The notes under the pieces are model-generated. The model was not told where the DNA came from, did no database searches, and saw only the letters and a program-made list of their open reading frames with translations. This document shows positions 1 through 6,394 of a DNA stretch of 13,398 nucleotides, piece after piece. The translations under genes were made by a program, and so were the position numbers. The DNA comes from Nitrospiraceae bacterium. GTDB taxonomy: Bacteria; Nitrospirota; Nitrospiria; Nitrospirales; Nitrospiraceae. Each line of letters starts with the position of its first letter. Position 1 is the stretch's first letter. Location of the stretch: NCBI GenBank assembly GCA_014534095.1, contig JACVSD010000043.1, positions 1 through 13,398 of the forward strand, written 5' to 3'.

Positions 1-488
1 ATCGGCCCGAGGATCGCTCCGGCGCTGCCCCCTGCGGCGATCACGCTGAAAAGGCGGGCGCCTTGCTCGGGCGTGAAAACATCGGCCATCAGACTCCAGA
101 ACACCGACACGACGAACAGATTAAAGACGGACAACCAGACAAAGAACACCCGCGCGACCCATTCAGGGTGCCATTGGCTCGTCATGACCGCATAAAAGGC
201 GATCAGGTGGACGATAAAGAAGGCATACACCGTGAGCAGCAACCGCACGCGCGGCAGTCGGGCCGACACGAAGCCGAAGACCGGCGTGGCCACGAGAACC
301 GTGAGAAATGTCCCGGTCATCATCCAAGGCAGATGCTGCACGCCTCCTTGGATGGCCATTTCGTCACGCACGGGCCGAAGCATGTAATACCCACAGAGGA
401 GGCTGAAAAAATACAGGAAGGACCACAGCAACGGTGTGCGTTCGCCGGCTTTGACGTGGGTCGATGTGAAGAGGGTTGAAAGCGTCAT
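1..488 (-). CDS. Multi-pass membrane transporter, MFS / NTP-NDP exchange (Npt)-like, N-terminal part
   Basis: The gene runs off the left window edge; 162 complete codons are visible from an ATG at 488-486. Four strongly hydrophobic stretches suit transmembrane helices: about residues 20-37, 55-74, 83-102 and 111-134. Between the first two is a YYMLRPVRDEM segment, and the visible part ends in a small-residue AAGGSAGAILGP run. As I remember the family, this resembles bacterial proteins annotated as MFS or NTP/NDP exchange transporters, distantly related to ATP/ADP translocases; the substrate cannot be told from this fragment. It would sit in the inner membrane. No convincing Shine-Dalgarno precedes the ATG. 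It is divergent from ltaE with about 110 bp between the starts. A reading frame on the opposite strand covers the same bases but is highly charged and unlike a real protein. Membrane transporter is secure; exact family is moderate. Confidence 0.72.
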   Translation of the reverse strand, partial: MTLSTLFTSTHVKAGERTPLLWSFLYFFSLLCGYYMLRPVRDEMAIQGGVQHLPWMMTGTFLTVLVATPVFGFVSARLPRVRLLLTVYAFFIVHLIAFYAVMTSQWHPEWVARVFFVWLSVFNLFVVSVFWSLMADVFTPEQGARLFSVIAAGGSAGAILGP

Positions 489-551
489 CGAGTCCGAGCA
501 AGGATCACGGACAGTGCCGCAGGGACCCCCTCTTCTGCAACCATAAAATTT

Positions 552-559
552 GCTAGAAT
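552..559 (+). promoter_or_regulatory. Probable extended -10 promoter for ltaE
   Basis: TG at 552-553 is followed directly, without the usual one-base gap, by the hexamer taken here as the -10; read as TGCTAGAAT from 551, the T551-G552 pair, one base and TAGAAT (554-559) give an extended -10 element. No good -35 is seen 16-18 bases upstream, which extended -10 promoters tolerate. It lies about 38 bp before the chosen ltaE start and after the divergent transporter start. The same TGCTAGA-type element recurs before serS. Confidence 0.4.
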
Positions 560-597
560 GCGGCGGTTCCGGCTTGTGATCGAGGGAGACGATGCCG

Positions 598-1626
598 ATG
601 ATCGACCTGCGGAGTGACACGGTCACCATGCCCACCGAGGGCATGCGCAACGCGATGGCCCGTGCCGACGTGGGAGATGACGTCTACGGCGAAGACCCGA
701 GCGTCAACCGACTGCAGGACATGGCGGCGGCCATGCTCGGCAAACGAGCAGCGCTGTTCGTGCCTTCCGGCACGATGGCGAACCAACTGGCCATCCGCAC
801 GCAAAGCCAGCCCGGACAGGAAGTAATCGTGGAGAGCACCTGCCATATCGTGCGCTATGAGCAAGGTGCAGCCGGAGCGTTGGCGGGCGTGCAGCTCCAT
901 TGGGTGGCGGGCGAACGCGGATTGATGACGGCCCAGCAGGTCGAGGCGGCGATCAGGCCAAAGGATGCGCACAGCATCCAGACGGCGCTCATCTGCCTCG
1001 AAAACACTCACAATGCCGGCGGAGGAACCATCTATTCCCTGTCCACCATCGAGAAGATTCGGACCATTGCCGTCAAACTGCGCATCCCCATGCACCTCGA
1101 CGGGGCCCGGTTGTTGAATGCCGTCGCCGCCACGACGCTCCCACCGGCCGCCTACGCGCAGCACTTCGAAACCGTATCACTCTGTCTCTCGAAAGGGCTC
1201 GGAGCACCGGTCGGATCGCTCCTGATCTCGAGCAACCTGGAGCTCATTGAACGCGCCCGCCGATTCCGCCGCATGTACGGAGGAGCCATGCGGCAGGCCG
1301 GAATTCTGGCCGCCGCCGGCATCTATGCATTGGAGCATCATGTCGGACGCCTCAAAGACGATCATGAACATGCGAAGAAGCTTGCGAGACTCCTGCAGCA
1401 CATTCCGTCGGTCCGCATTGCTCCGCAACACGTCGACACCAATATCGTGATCTTCGAAATCGTGGATGAGCGGCGCACCGCCGCGGACATCGTGTCGATG
1501 CTCAAGGAGCGCGGCGTTCTGATCAATGCGATCGGAGGCGCCCGCTACCGCGCCGTCACCCATCTCAATATCTCCTCCAAGCAAATCGATGAAGCCGCAA
1601 CGGCCTTTTCCCGCGTACTTGCCTAA
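598..1626 (+). CDS. ltaE: Low-specificity L-threonine aldolase
   Basis: PLP-dependent cytoplasmic enzyme of fold type I that cleaves L-threonine or L-allo-threonine to glycine and acetaldehyde, linking threonine breakdown with glycine supply. The N-terminus [10 protein letters not shown] is the family hallmark. H83 matches the active-site His of the E. coli enzyme, HLDGAR (from residue 167) carries the Asp that contacts the PLP ring nitrogen, and [14 protein letters not shown] holds the Schiff-base lysine K199. [18 protein letters not shown] further on is also typical. At 342 residues the length is normal and the C-terminal VTHLNIS block is present. The frame is open from an ATG at 592, but GAGGGAG at 582-588 lies only 3 bases from that start and 9 from the ATG at 598; with homologues beginning MIDLRSDT, 598 is preferred. 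Transcribed alone, divergent from the transporter. Confidence 0.95.
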   Translation: MIDLRSDTVTMPTEGMRNAMARADVGDDVYGEDPSVNRLQDMAAAMLGKRAALFVPSGTMANQLAIRTQSQPGQEVIVESTCHIVRYEQGAAGALAGVQLHWVAGERGLMTAQQVEAAIRPKDAHSIQTALICLENTHNAGGGTIYSLSTIEKIRTIAVKLRIPMHLDGARLLNAVAATTLPPAAYAQHFETVSLCLSKGLGAPVGSLLISSNLELIERARRFRRMYGGAMRQAGILAAAGIYALEHHVGRLKDDHEHAKKLARLLQHIPSVRIAPQHVDTNIVIFEIVDERRTAADIVSMLKERGVLINAIGGARYRAVTHLNISSKQIDEAATAFSRVLA

Positions 1627-1636
1627 CGGCGCCACG

Positions 1637-1666
1637 TTGACACCTTCTTCCCATGGTCCATAAAAT
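1637..1666 (+). promoter_or_regulatory. Sigma-70-type promoter for the small protein / nucleotidyltransferase operon
   Basis: TTGACA at 1637-1642 and TAAAAT at 1661-1666 are separated by 18 bases, close to consensus. The start of transcription would be near 1673, leaving a short leader with GGAGAG at 1685-1690 before the ATG at 1699. This placement argues against the alternative GTG start at 1675, which would have almost no leader. It also separates this operon from ltaE, which ends at 1626. Confidence 0.65.
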
Positions 1667-1698
1667 GCCCTCAGGTGCCATTACGGAGAGAAGCTGCC

Positions 1699-1926
1699 AT
1701 GGCTCTGGACGCCGTCACATTTCAGCACATCAGCCGGATCCTCGAAGTGACGGATGCGCTCGGTCTCAACCGAGAGTGGGTCGAAATCCCGCTTTCTCCG
1801 GAACGTCCGGGCGTCGTGCGGCAACTCGCCAATGGCAAATTGGAAATCATCGTCGACGCCGAGGAGCCCTTCGAGCAATGGCTCAACCAGCTGCCGGCGC
1901 ATATTCAGAAAGCCAAGAACAGATAA
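1699..1926 (+). CDS. Small conserved-looking protein of unknown function (75 aa)
   Basis: I do not recognise this protein. It has 75 residues, no signal peptide, no membrane segment and no cysteine, so a small soluble cytoplasmic protein is likely. It reads as two parts: an N-terminal helical part (residues 1-25, ending near LNREWVEI), and a part where two short hydrophobic strands (VVRQLANGKLEIIVDAEE) precede a helix FEQWLNQLPAHIQKAKN. The frame extends up to a GTG at 1675, but the ATG at 1699 has GGAGAG 8 bases upstream and a near-consensus promoter positioned for it. Its stop (1924-1926) is one base before the ATG of the nucleotidyltransferase gene, so the two are almost certainly co-transcribed and translationally coupled. 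A role as partner of that protein is an inference from the coupling only. Confidence 0.7.
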   Translation: MALDAVTFQHISRILEVTDALGLNREWVEIPLSPERPGVVRQLANGKLEIIVDAEEPFEQWLNQLPAHIQKAKNR

Positions 1927-1927
1927 T

Positions 1928-2713
1928 ATGGATGTCCACGCCCCCACTCCCGTGCCCACTCGCGAAGAGTTGAATGCCGAATTGCTCGCCGTCCCTGAGC
2001 CACCTGAACAACCGGAACTACCGCATCCGCCAGGCTTTGAAGACAGTCTGGAGATTGCCTTGCGACATGTGAAAGGCCGACGCGGCGGAGACCTCGTCGG
2101 CGTGATCCTGGTGGGATCTGGGGCTCGCAAAGCCATCACGCCGCACAGCGATATCGACCTGATCGCACTGGTGAAGGGAGACGCGGACGGGCATGAAATC
2201 CTCCGCGTCGGAGAACGCCTGGTCGACATCCGGTACCGGGGATATAAGGACGTCGAGGGAGAACTCGCCTACTCGCTCCGGCTTCCCCCGCTCTTGAGGA
2301 AAGCCAGGCCTCTGTACGACCATGAGGGCACGTGCACGAGGCTGATCGACAAGGCCCATCAGCGATTTCGGCAGGGCCCGCCACCGGCCTCCATGAACGA
2401 GCAAATCCGCATGAAAGCGGAATGCTTCCACTGGCTGGGCAAAGCACAAGATCTGGCCGAGAAGCCGGGGACCGCCCAATATCTGCTCACGCTGTTCTAC
2501 GAAGATTGCATTCTGGCATTTTTTCGCCTGCGCGGCTTTTGGCTGACCGCACCGGTAGACGTACACCGGTTTATCTTCTCTCGGGAGCCGGCGTTGGCAG
2601 ACCTCGCGGGGCAATTTCTGACCGCGACGACCCTTGGCGATCGGCTCAACTTTGCGCGGCAGTTCGCCGATCTCCTGTTTAAGGATGTCCCGAACCCGGC
2701 CCGCATCGACTGA
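1928..2713 (+). CDS. Nucleotidyltransferase-fold protein (Pol beta superfamily)
   Basis: 261-residue soluble protein with the Pol-beta-type nucleotidyltransferase core at about residues 55-103: VILVGSGAR (G63-S64) then SDIDL (D75 and D77), and a third acidic residue D100 in LVDIRY on the following strand. These three Asp are the metal ligands in active family members, so catalysis looks possible. The first 37 residues are Pro-rich and probably flexible. Residues 155-255 are predominantly helical and contain an aromatic segment (CILAFFRLRGFW); a helical accessory domain is common in this superfamily, where substrates range from nucleotidylated proteins to tRNA and antibiotics. The substrate is unknown. 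The frame is open upstream to 1754, but that would overlap nearly all of the small gene; the ATG at 1928, one base after its stop, suits coupled translation although its own Shine-Dalgarno is weak. Confidence 0.8.
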   Translation: MDVHAPTPVPTREELNAELLAVPEPPEQPELPHPPGFEDSLEIALRHVKGRRGGDLVGVILVGSGARKAITPHSDIDLIALVKGDADGHEILRVGERLVDIRYRGYKDVEGELAYSLRLPPLLRKARPLYDHEGTCTRLIDKAHQRFRQGPPPASMNEQIRMKAECFHWLGKAQDLAEKPGTAQYLLTLFYEDCILAFFRLRGFWLTAPVDVHRFIFSREPALADLAGQFLTATTLGDRLNFARQFADLLFKDVPNPARID

Positions 2714-2736
2714 CCGTCGCCCCTGACGCTTCCCTT

Positions 2737-2757
2737 CTCCTCTCTCATAGAGGGGAG
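2737..2757 (+). terminator. Hairpin after the nucleotidyltransferase gene, terminator-like without a T tract
   Basis: CTCCTCTCT and AGAGGGGAG form a nine-base-pair stem (one T-G wobble) around a three-base loop, 23 bases after the upstream stop and before the gnd promoter. The position suits transcription termination, but no run of T follows on the plus strand, so factor-independent termination is doubtful. An RNA-stabilising 3' hairpin is the alternative. Confidence 0.4.
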
Positions 2758-2787
2758 TATGCACGACCGCATGGACTCAAGCGGCCC

Positions 2788-2797
2788 GTGATAAGAT
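2788..2797 (+). promoter_or_regulatory. Probable extended -10 promoter for gnd-zwf
   Basis: TG at 2789-2790, one base, then TAAGAT at 2792-2797 give an extended -10 element. No recognisable -35 is present at the right distance. Transcription would begin near 2804, about 37 bases before the gnd start, leaving the AGGAG ribosome binding site at 2831-2835 in the leader. Confidence 0.45.
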
Positions 2798-2840
2798 CAA
2801 CGACACGATGTTCAATCGGCGCGCACGCCAAGGAGCCGCT

Positions 2841-3734
2841 ATGGAACTGGGATTCGTCGGACTCGGAAAGATGGGCATGAACATGGTAACCCGCCTCAGG
2901 CGGGATCACCATCGGGTCGTGGTGTATGACCGCTCGCCGGAAGCGGTCAAGCAAGCAGAGGGCGAGGGGTGCGTGGGATCGACCTCCCTCGCCGACCTGG
3001 TTCGTCAACTCGCCGCCCCGCGCGTCGTCTGGATTATGGTGCCGTCCGGCGCTCCCACGGAAGAGACGGTCCAAGGCGCCGCCGCCCTCCTGCAACCCCG
3101 AGACATCATTGTGGATGGCGGCAATACGCGCTTCCATGACGATGTGCGACGTGCGGCAGATCTAAAACGAAAGGGCATTCATTACATCGACGCCGGGACA
3201 AGCGGCGGGATTTGGGGCCTGACCGTGGGCTATTGCCTGATGGTTGGCGGCGAAGAGGTGGCCGTCAAGCATCTCGCTCCCGCGTTCACCACCCTGGCCC
3301 CGGAAAACGGGTGGGCCCACGTGGGAGCCGTCGGGGCCGGCCATTATGTGAAGATGGTCCACAACGGAATTGAATACAGCATGATGCAAGGCTATGCCGA
3401 AGGCTTTGAGCTGATGTCGAAAAGTGACTATCGCCTGGACCTTGCCCGCGTGGCGGATCTCTGGATGCATGGCAGCGTCGTGCGCTCGTGGCTCCTGGAA
3501 CTCGCGGCAGGCGCACTGAAGGAAGATCAGAAACTGGAACACCTCAAAGGCTATGTCCAGGATTCTGGTGAAGGCCGCTGGATGATCGCCGATGCCATCG
3601 AGAAGGACGTGCCGGTGCCCACGCTCACCGCGGCACTGTTCACCCGCTTTCGCTCCCGGCAGGCCGAATCCTTCGCCGAAAAGATGCTGGCCGCCTTGCG
3701 GAATGCCTTCGGAGGACATGCCGTCCGTCGTTAA
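2841..3734 (+). CDS. gnd: 6-phosphogluconate dehydrogenase, decarboxylating (short form)
   Basis: Oxidatively decarboxylates 6-phosphogluconate to ribulose 5-phosphate in the cytoplasm. The Rossmann motif GLGKMG is at residues 7-12. SGG (121-123) and KMVHNGIEY (171-179), with catalytic K171, H174 and N175, are diagnostic substrate-site motifs. At 297 residues it belongs to the short class, which lacks the long C-terminal domain of the roughly 470-residue E. coli enzyme. The end of the second strand reads VVVYDRS: an Asp (D30) where NADP-preferring enzymes usually have Asn suggests NAD use. The frame extends upstream to 2808, but AGGAG at 2831-2835 lies five bases before the ATG at 2841, and the N-terminus MELGFVGLGKMG then matches the family. 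zwf follows after 26 bases, so the two form an operon. Confidence 0.95.
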   Translation: MELGFVGLGKMGMNMVTRLRRDHHRVVVYDRSPEAVKQAEGEGCVGSTSLADLVRQLAAPRVVWIMVPSGAPTEETVQGAAALLQPRDIIVDGGNTRFHDDVRRAADLKRKGIHYIDAGTSGGIWGLTVGYCLMVGGEEVAVKHLAPAFTTLAPENGWAHVGAVGAGHYVKMVHNGIEYSMMQGYAEGFELMSKSDYRLDLARVADLWMHGSVVRSWLLELAAGALKEDQKLEHLKGYVQDSGEGRWMIADAIEKDVPVPTLTAALFTRFRSRQAESFAEKMLAALRNAFGGHAVRR

Positions 3735-3760
3735 GCCCATCTGGCAGGGGGGAGGCTTCC

Positions 3761-5305
3761 ATGGCGCCGAACATCCGTCGAACCGACATCAGTCCCGCTC
3801 AGGAAACTGTCCCCCCGGTTGAACCCTGCACCCTGGTGATCTTCGGCGGCTCCGGCGACCTGTCCCGCCGGCGATTAATCCCGGCCTTGTACAACTTGTT
3901 GCTCGACGGTCTGTTGCCATCCAACTATCTGGTCCTGGGCCTCGGCCGCACGCCGATGAGCGATGAAGAGTTCCGGGCCACCGTTCGCGATGGCGTGGTG
4001 CGGCACTCCCGTCAGGCGCTTATCGCAGACACATGGAATGCCTTTTCGCAACACCTGTTTTATCTGGTCGGTCAGAATGACGATCCGCAGACCTACGTGC
4101 GGCTCAAGGCGCGGGCAGAAGAGCTCGAGCGAACCTTTCAACTCCCGAGCAACCGGATTTTTTATCTCAGTATTCCCCCCAGCTCTTTCACGCCCGTGTG
4201 CGAAGGATTATCGGCCTCCGGGCTCGCCGGAACGCGGGGCGCCCGCTCTCCGTACGCCCGGATCATCCTCGAAAAACCGGTCGGCCGCGACCTCGCATCG
4301 GCACAAGCCATCAACGCGGTCACAGGACGGGTCTTCGACGAATCGCAGATCTTTCGCATCGATCATTACCTCGGCAAAGAAACCGTCCAAAATCTGATGG
4401 TCGTGCGCTTCGCCAACAGTATCTTCGAGCCGATCTGGAACCACAAATATATCGACCATGTGCAAATCACGGTGAGCGAGGCGGAAGGCGTCGGAACGCG
4501 AGCGAGCTACTATGAAGAAGCCGGCGCCCTTCGGGACATGGTGCAAAATCACCTGCTGCAGCTGCTGAGTCTCGTCGCGATGGAGCCGCCGTATTCGTTG
4601 GACCCGGATGTCGTGCGAAACGCCAAAATGGAAGTGCTTCGATGTCTGCGCCCGATTACCATCAAGGATGTGGAGCAATGCACCGTGCGGGCGCAGTACA
4701 CCGAGGGGACCGTGCACGGCACCCCGGTTCCCGGATATCGGCGGGAAAAGGGCGTCAAAGCCGATTCGACCACCGAAACGTACGTCGCCGTGAAAGCGTT
4801 CGTTGAGAACTGGCGATGGTCCGGCGTGCCCTTCTACTTGCGAACGGGAAAAGCTCTCCCTTTACGGGCCAGCGAAGTGGCCGTCCAATTCAAAGAGATT
4901 CCCCGTATTCTCTTCAACGCCAATCCGCAGGCGCCCCAGGCGCCGAACGTGCTCACGCTACGGATTCAGCCGGAGGAAGGGCTCTCGCTCCGAATCGTCT
5001 CCCGGGTGCCTGGCACCCGGGCGCAGACCCATCCGGTGGAAATGCATTTTAAATACGGAGAAGTGTTTGGGCGGCCGTCTCCCGAAGCCTATGAGCGATT
5101 ACTACTGGACGTGATGGCCGGGGATGCCTCCCGCTTCATGCGGCGGGATGCCGTAGAGGCTTCGTGGGCCTGGATCGCTCAGATTCTCGAAGCCTGGGAG
5201 CAGCTCGGCCAACGCTGGCTACCGGAGTACCAGGCCGGCACTTGGGGACCAGTCGAAGCAGATCGGCTCATTCAGAGGGACGGTCGAGCCTGGCGCCTGC
5301 TGTGA
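3761..5305 (+). CDS. zwf: Glucose-6-phosphate 1-dehydrogenase
   Basis: Oxidises glucose 6-phosphate to 6-phosphoglucono-lactone, the entry step of the oxidative pentose phosphate pathway. The 514-residue length is normal with a slightly extended N-terminus. The cofactor motif FGGSGDLSRRRL is at about residues 28-39; EKPVG (171-175) and the signature RIDHYLGKE (199-207) carry the substrate-binding and catalytic D201 and H202, and VQNHLLQ holds H264, matching the catalytic base of the Leuconostoc enzyme. R63 in LGLGRT occupies the place of the Arg that binds the NADP 2'-phosphate, so NADP use is plausible. A purine-rich GGGGGGAGG at 3747-3755 is well placed for the ATG at 3761. It is the second gene after gnd. 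Its stop is only eight bases from the stop of the convergent thioredoxin-like gene. Confidence 0.97.
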   Translation: MAPNIRRTDISPAQETVPPVEPCTLVIFGGSGDLSRRRLIPALYNLLLDGLLPSNYLVLGLGRTPMSDEEFRATVRDGVVRHSRQALIADTWNAFSQHLFYLVGQNDDPQTYVRLKARAEELERTFQLPSNRIFYLSIPPSSFTPVCEGLSASGLAGTRGARSPYARIILEKPVGRDLASAQAINAVTGRVFDESQIFRIDHYLGKETVQNLMVVRFANSIFEPIWNHKYIDHVQITVSEAEGVGTRASYYEEAGALRDMVQNHLLQLLSLVAMEPPYSLDPDVVRNAKMEVLRCLRPITIKDVEQCTVRAQYTEGTVHGTPVPGYRREKGVKADSTTETYVAVKAFVENWRWSGVPFYLRTGKALPLRASEVAVQFKEIPRILFNANPQAPQAPNVLTLRIQPEEGLSLRIVSRVPGTRAQTHPVEMHFKYGEVFGRPSPEAYERLLLDVMAGDASRFMRRDAVEASWAWIAQILEAWEQLGQRWLPEYQAGTWGPVEADRLIQRDGRAWRLL

Positions 5306-5313
5306 TGAACCCA

Positions 5314-5670
5314 TCATAAGACGGACCGGTCTTCTTCGTGACCCCCCTCATGCCAGCCGAGCTGTCTCAGGATCTCTTCTTTCTTGCCTAGCCCTCCGAT
5401 AAACCTGACGAACTCGCCACGCTGATACACCGCAAGCGCCGGCACCGACCGGAGCTCGAGTTCAGCCGGAATTTGATGATTGTCCTCTACGTTCATGCTC
5501 AGCACCAGGACCCGCTCGCCGAGGTGCGCCTGAACGCGCTCGAGTTCCATCGCTAAGGCGCGGCAATGTCCGCATCCCGGCTTCCAAAATTCAATGAGCA
5601 CCGGAACGGAGACCGACGCAACGACCCGGTCAAAATCGCGATCGTTTATCGGTCGCAGTCTGAGGCTCAC
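5314..5670 (-). CDS. Thioredoxin-like protein with a CGHC active site
   Basis: 118-residue thioredoxin-fold protein. The redox motif is WKPGCGHC with C33 and C36; the conserved cis-proline is P77 in SVPAL, and IGGLGKKEEIL near the C-terminus is the usual last strand and helix. The dipeptide between the cysteines is Gly-His, as in protein disulfide isomerase, rather than the Gly-Pro of classical thioredoxin, which usually means a less reducing redox potential. No signal peptide is seen, so it acts in the cytoplasm. The start is a GTG (5670-5668) that overlaps the TGA of the SGNH hydrolase gene in a GTGA, so translation should be coupled. A co-chaperone or dedicated reductase role is possible; the partner is unknown. 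It is convergent with zwf. Confidence 0.88.
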   Translation of the reverse strand: MSLRLRPINDRDFDRVVASVSVPVLIEFWKPGCGHCRALAMELERVQAHLGERVLVLSMNVEDNHQIPAELELRSVPALAVYQRGEFVRFIGGLGKKEEILRQLGWHEGGHEEDRSVL

Positions 5671-6308
5671 GCGCGCGGCCTCTTGGACCGGCAGAGAGGC
5701 AGCAGCACCTCAGCGACGAGTTCTGCAAAGACCTGATAACCTTCGTCCGTAAGATGTATTCCGTCATTGGAATAGACGTCCGCCAGCTGAAAGGTCTCGG
5801 GCTCGGCGGTCGCGGAAAACAGGTCGATCCAGGGAAGGTCCTTGCCGGTCGCATACTCCTGAATCAGCCGATTCAGTTCCTTTCGTCGCGCCACGTGAGC
5901 GGCCAGCCATGCATCCGCTTCCGCAGTGCTCGCGCCCGGTTCAACGCGGATCGAAGGCACGCTGACTGGAATCGGCACTCCTCCTGCGGCCCGGGTCCGC
6001 TCATAGAGCTGGAGAAGGTTCCGCATGATCTCGCGGGGGGCCGCGTTCCATCCCAAGTCGTTGGTCCCTCCCAGGATGATCACGTAATCGGGATGGTGAT
6101 CGAGCACATCCTGCTGGAACCGTAGCACCATTTCGCCGGTCACGTCGCCGCATAGGCCGTTGACCCGGACGCGCGCCGTCGCTCCCATCAGCTCCTGCAA
6201 CCGAGCGCCATACGGGGTCGAACGGCCTTGTGGATGGCTGATGGTCGGCGACTGAAAGCCAGCTGTGAGGCTGTCCCCGAAGCACATGACGAGCGGAGAG
6301 ACCGACAC
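5667..6308 (-). CDS. SGNH/GDSL-family hydrolase (TesA-like esterase)
   Basis: 213-residue serine hydrolase of the SGNH superfamily, likely an esterase, lysophospholipase or thioesterase. All four family blocks are visible: FGDSLTAG with nucleophile S13; GLCGDVTG with the oxyanion Gly at about 54; GGTNDLGW with N83; and DGIHLTDEGYQ with D182 and H185 completing the triad. There is no signal peptide, whereas E. coli TesA is periplasmic, so a cytoplasmic location is inferred. The open frame reaches a TTG at 6341, but a GTG at 6308-6306 has GAGGAAGG a few bases upstream and starts just before the first conserved block, so it is preferred. The gene overlaps the downstream thioredoxin-like gene by four bases. 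The natural substrate cannot be deduced. Confidence 0.9.
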   Translation of the reverse strand: MSVSPLVMCFGDSLTAGFQSPTISHPQGRSTPYGARLQELMGATARVRVNGLCGDVTGEMVLRFQQDVLDHHPDYVIILGGTNDLGWNAAPREIMRNLLQLYERTRAAGGVPIPVSVPSIRVEPGASTAEADAWLAAHVARRKELNRLIQEYATGKDLPWIDLFSATAEPETFQLADVYSNDGIHLTDEGYQVFAELVAEVLLPLCRSKRPRA

Positions 6309-6344
6309 TGTATCACCTTCCTCATCCTGTCCGTGGTCCAAGAA

Positions 6345-6374
6345 ATAATAGCGATTTTCTTGACGATTTGTCGA
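6345..6374 (-). promoter_or_regulatory. Possible promoter for the SGNH hydrolase / thioredoxin-like operon
   Basis: On the minus strand TCGACA (6374-6369) and TATTAT (6350-6345) are separated by 18 bases. Transcription would begin near 6338, about 30 bases before the GTG start. The element lies in the roughly 86-bp region shared with the divergent HEAT-repeat gene, so the two operons may be co-regulated. Confidence 0.45.
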
Positions 6375-6394
6375 TCAACCGGTAGTGGTACCCT

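Noticed and set aside
63..479. Open frame on the plus strand of 138 codons
   Set aside because: Its product is dominated by charged residues, His and Pro, without family likeness; the minus strand of the same bases encodes a coherent four-helix membrane protein segment.
553..1164. Minus-strand open frame of 203 codons over ltaE
   Set aside because: It lies wholly inside the well-supported threonine aldolase gene and its upstream region, has no recognisable motif, and is explained by GC-rich codon bias.
1754..1927. N-terminal extension of the nucleotidyltransferase frame
   Set aside because: It would overlap almost all of the small 75-residue gene; the extension is rich in Ser and Arg in the way of a shadow frame, while the start at 1928 fits coupled translation.
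2018..2764. Minus-strand open frame of 248 codons over the nucleotidyltransferase gene
   Set aside because: The plus-strand protein has clear catalytic motifs here; the antisense product has none.
5318..5333. Small inverted repeat AAGAC...GTCTT between zwf and the thioredoxin-like gene
   Set aside because: Only five pairs, inside the 3' end of the thioredoxin-like coding sequence, and without T runs; too weak to call a bidirectional terminator.
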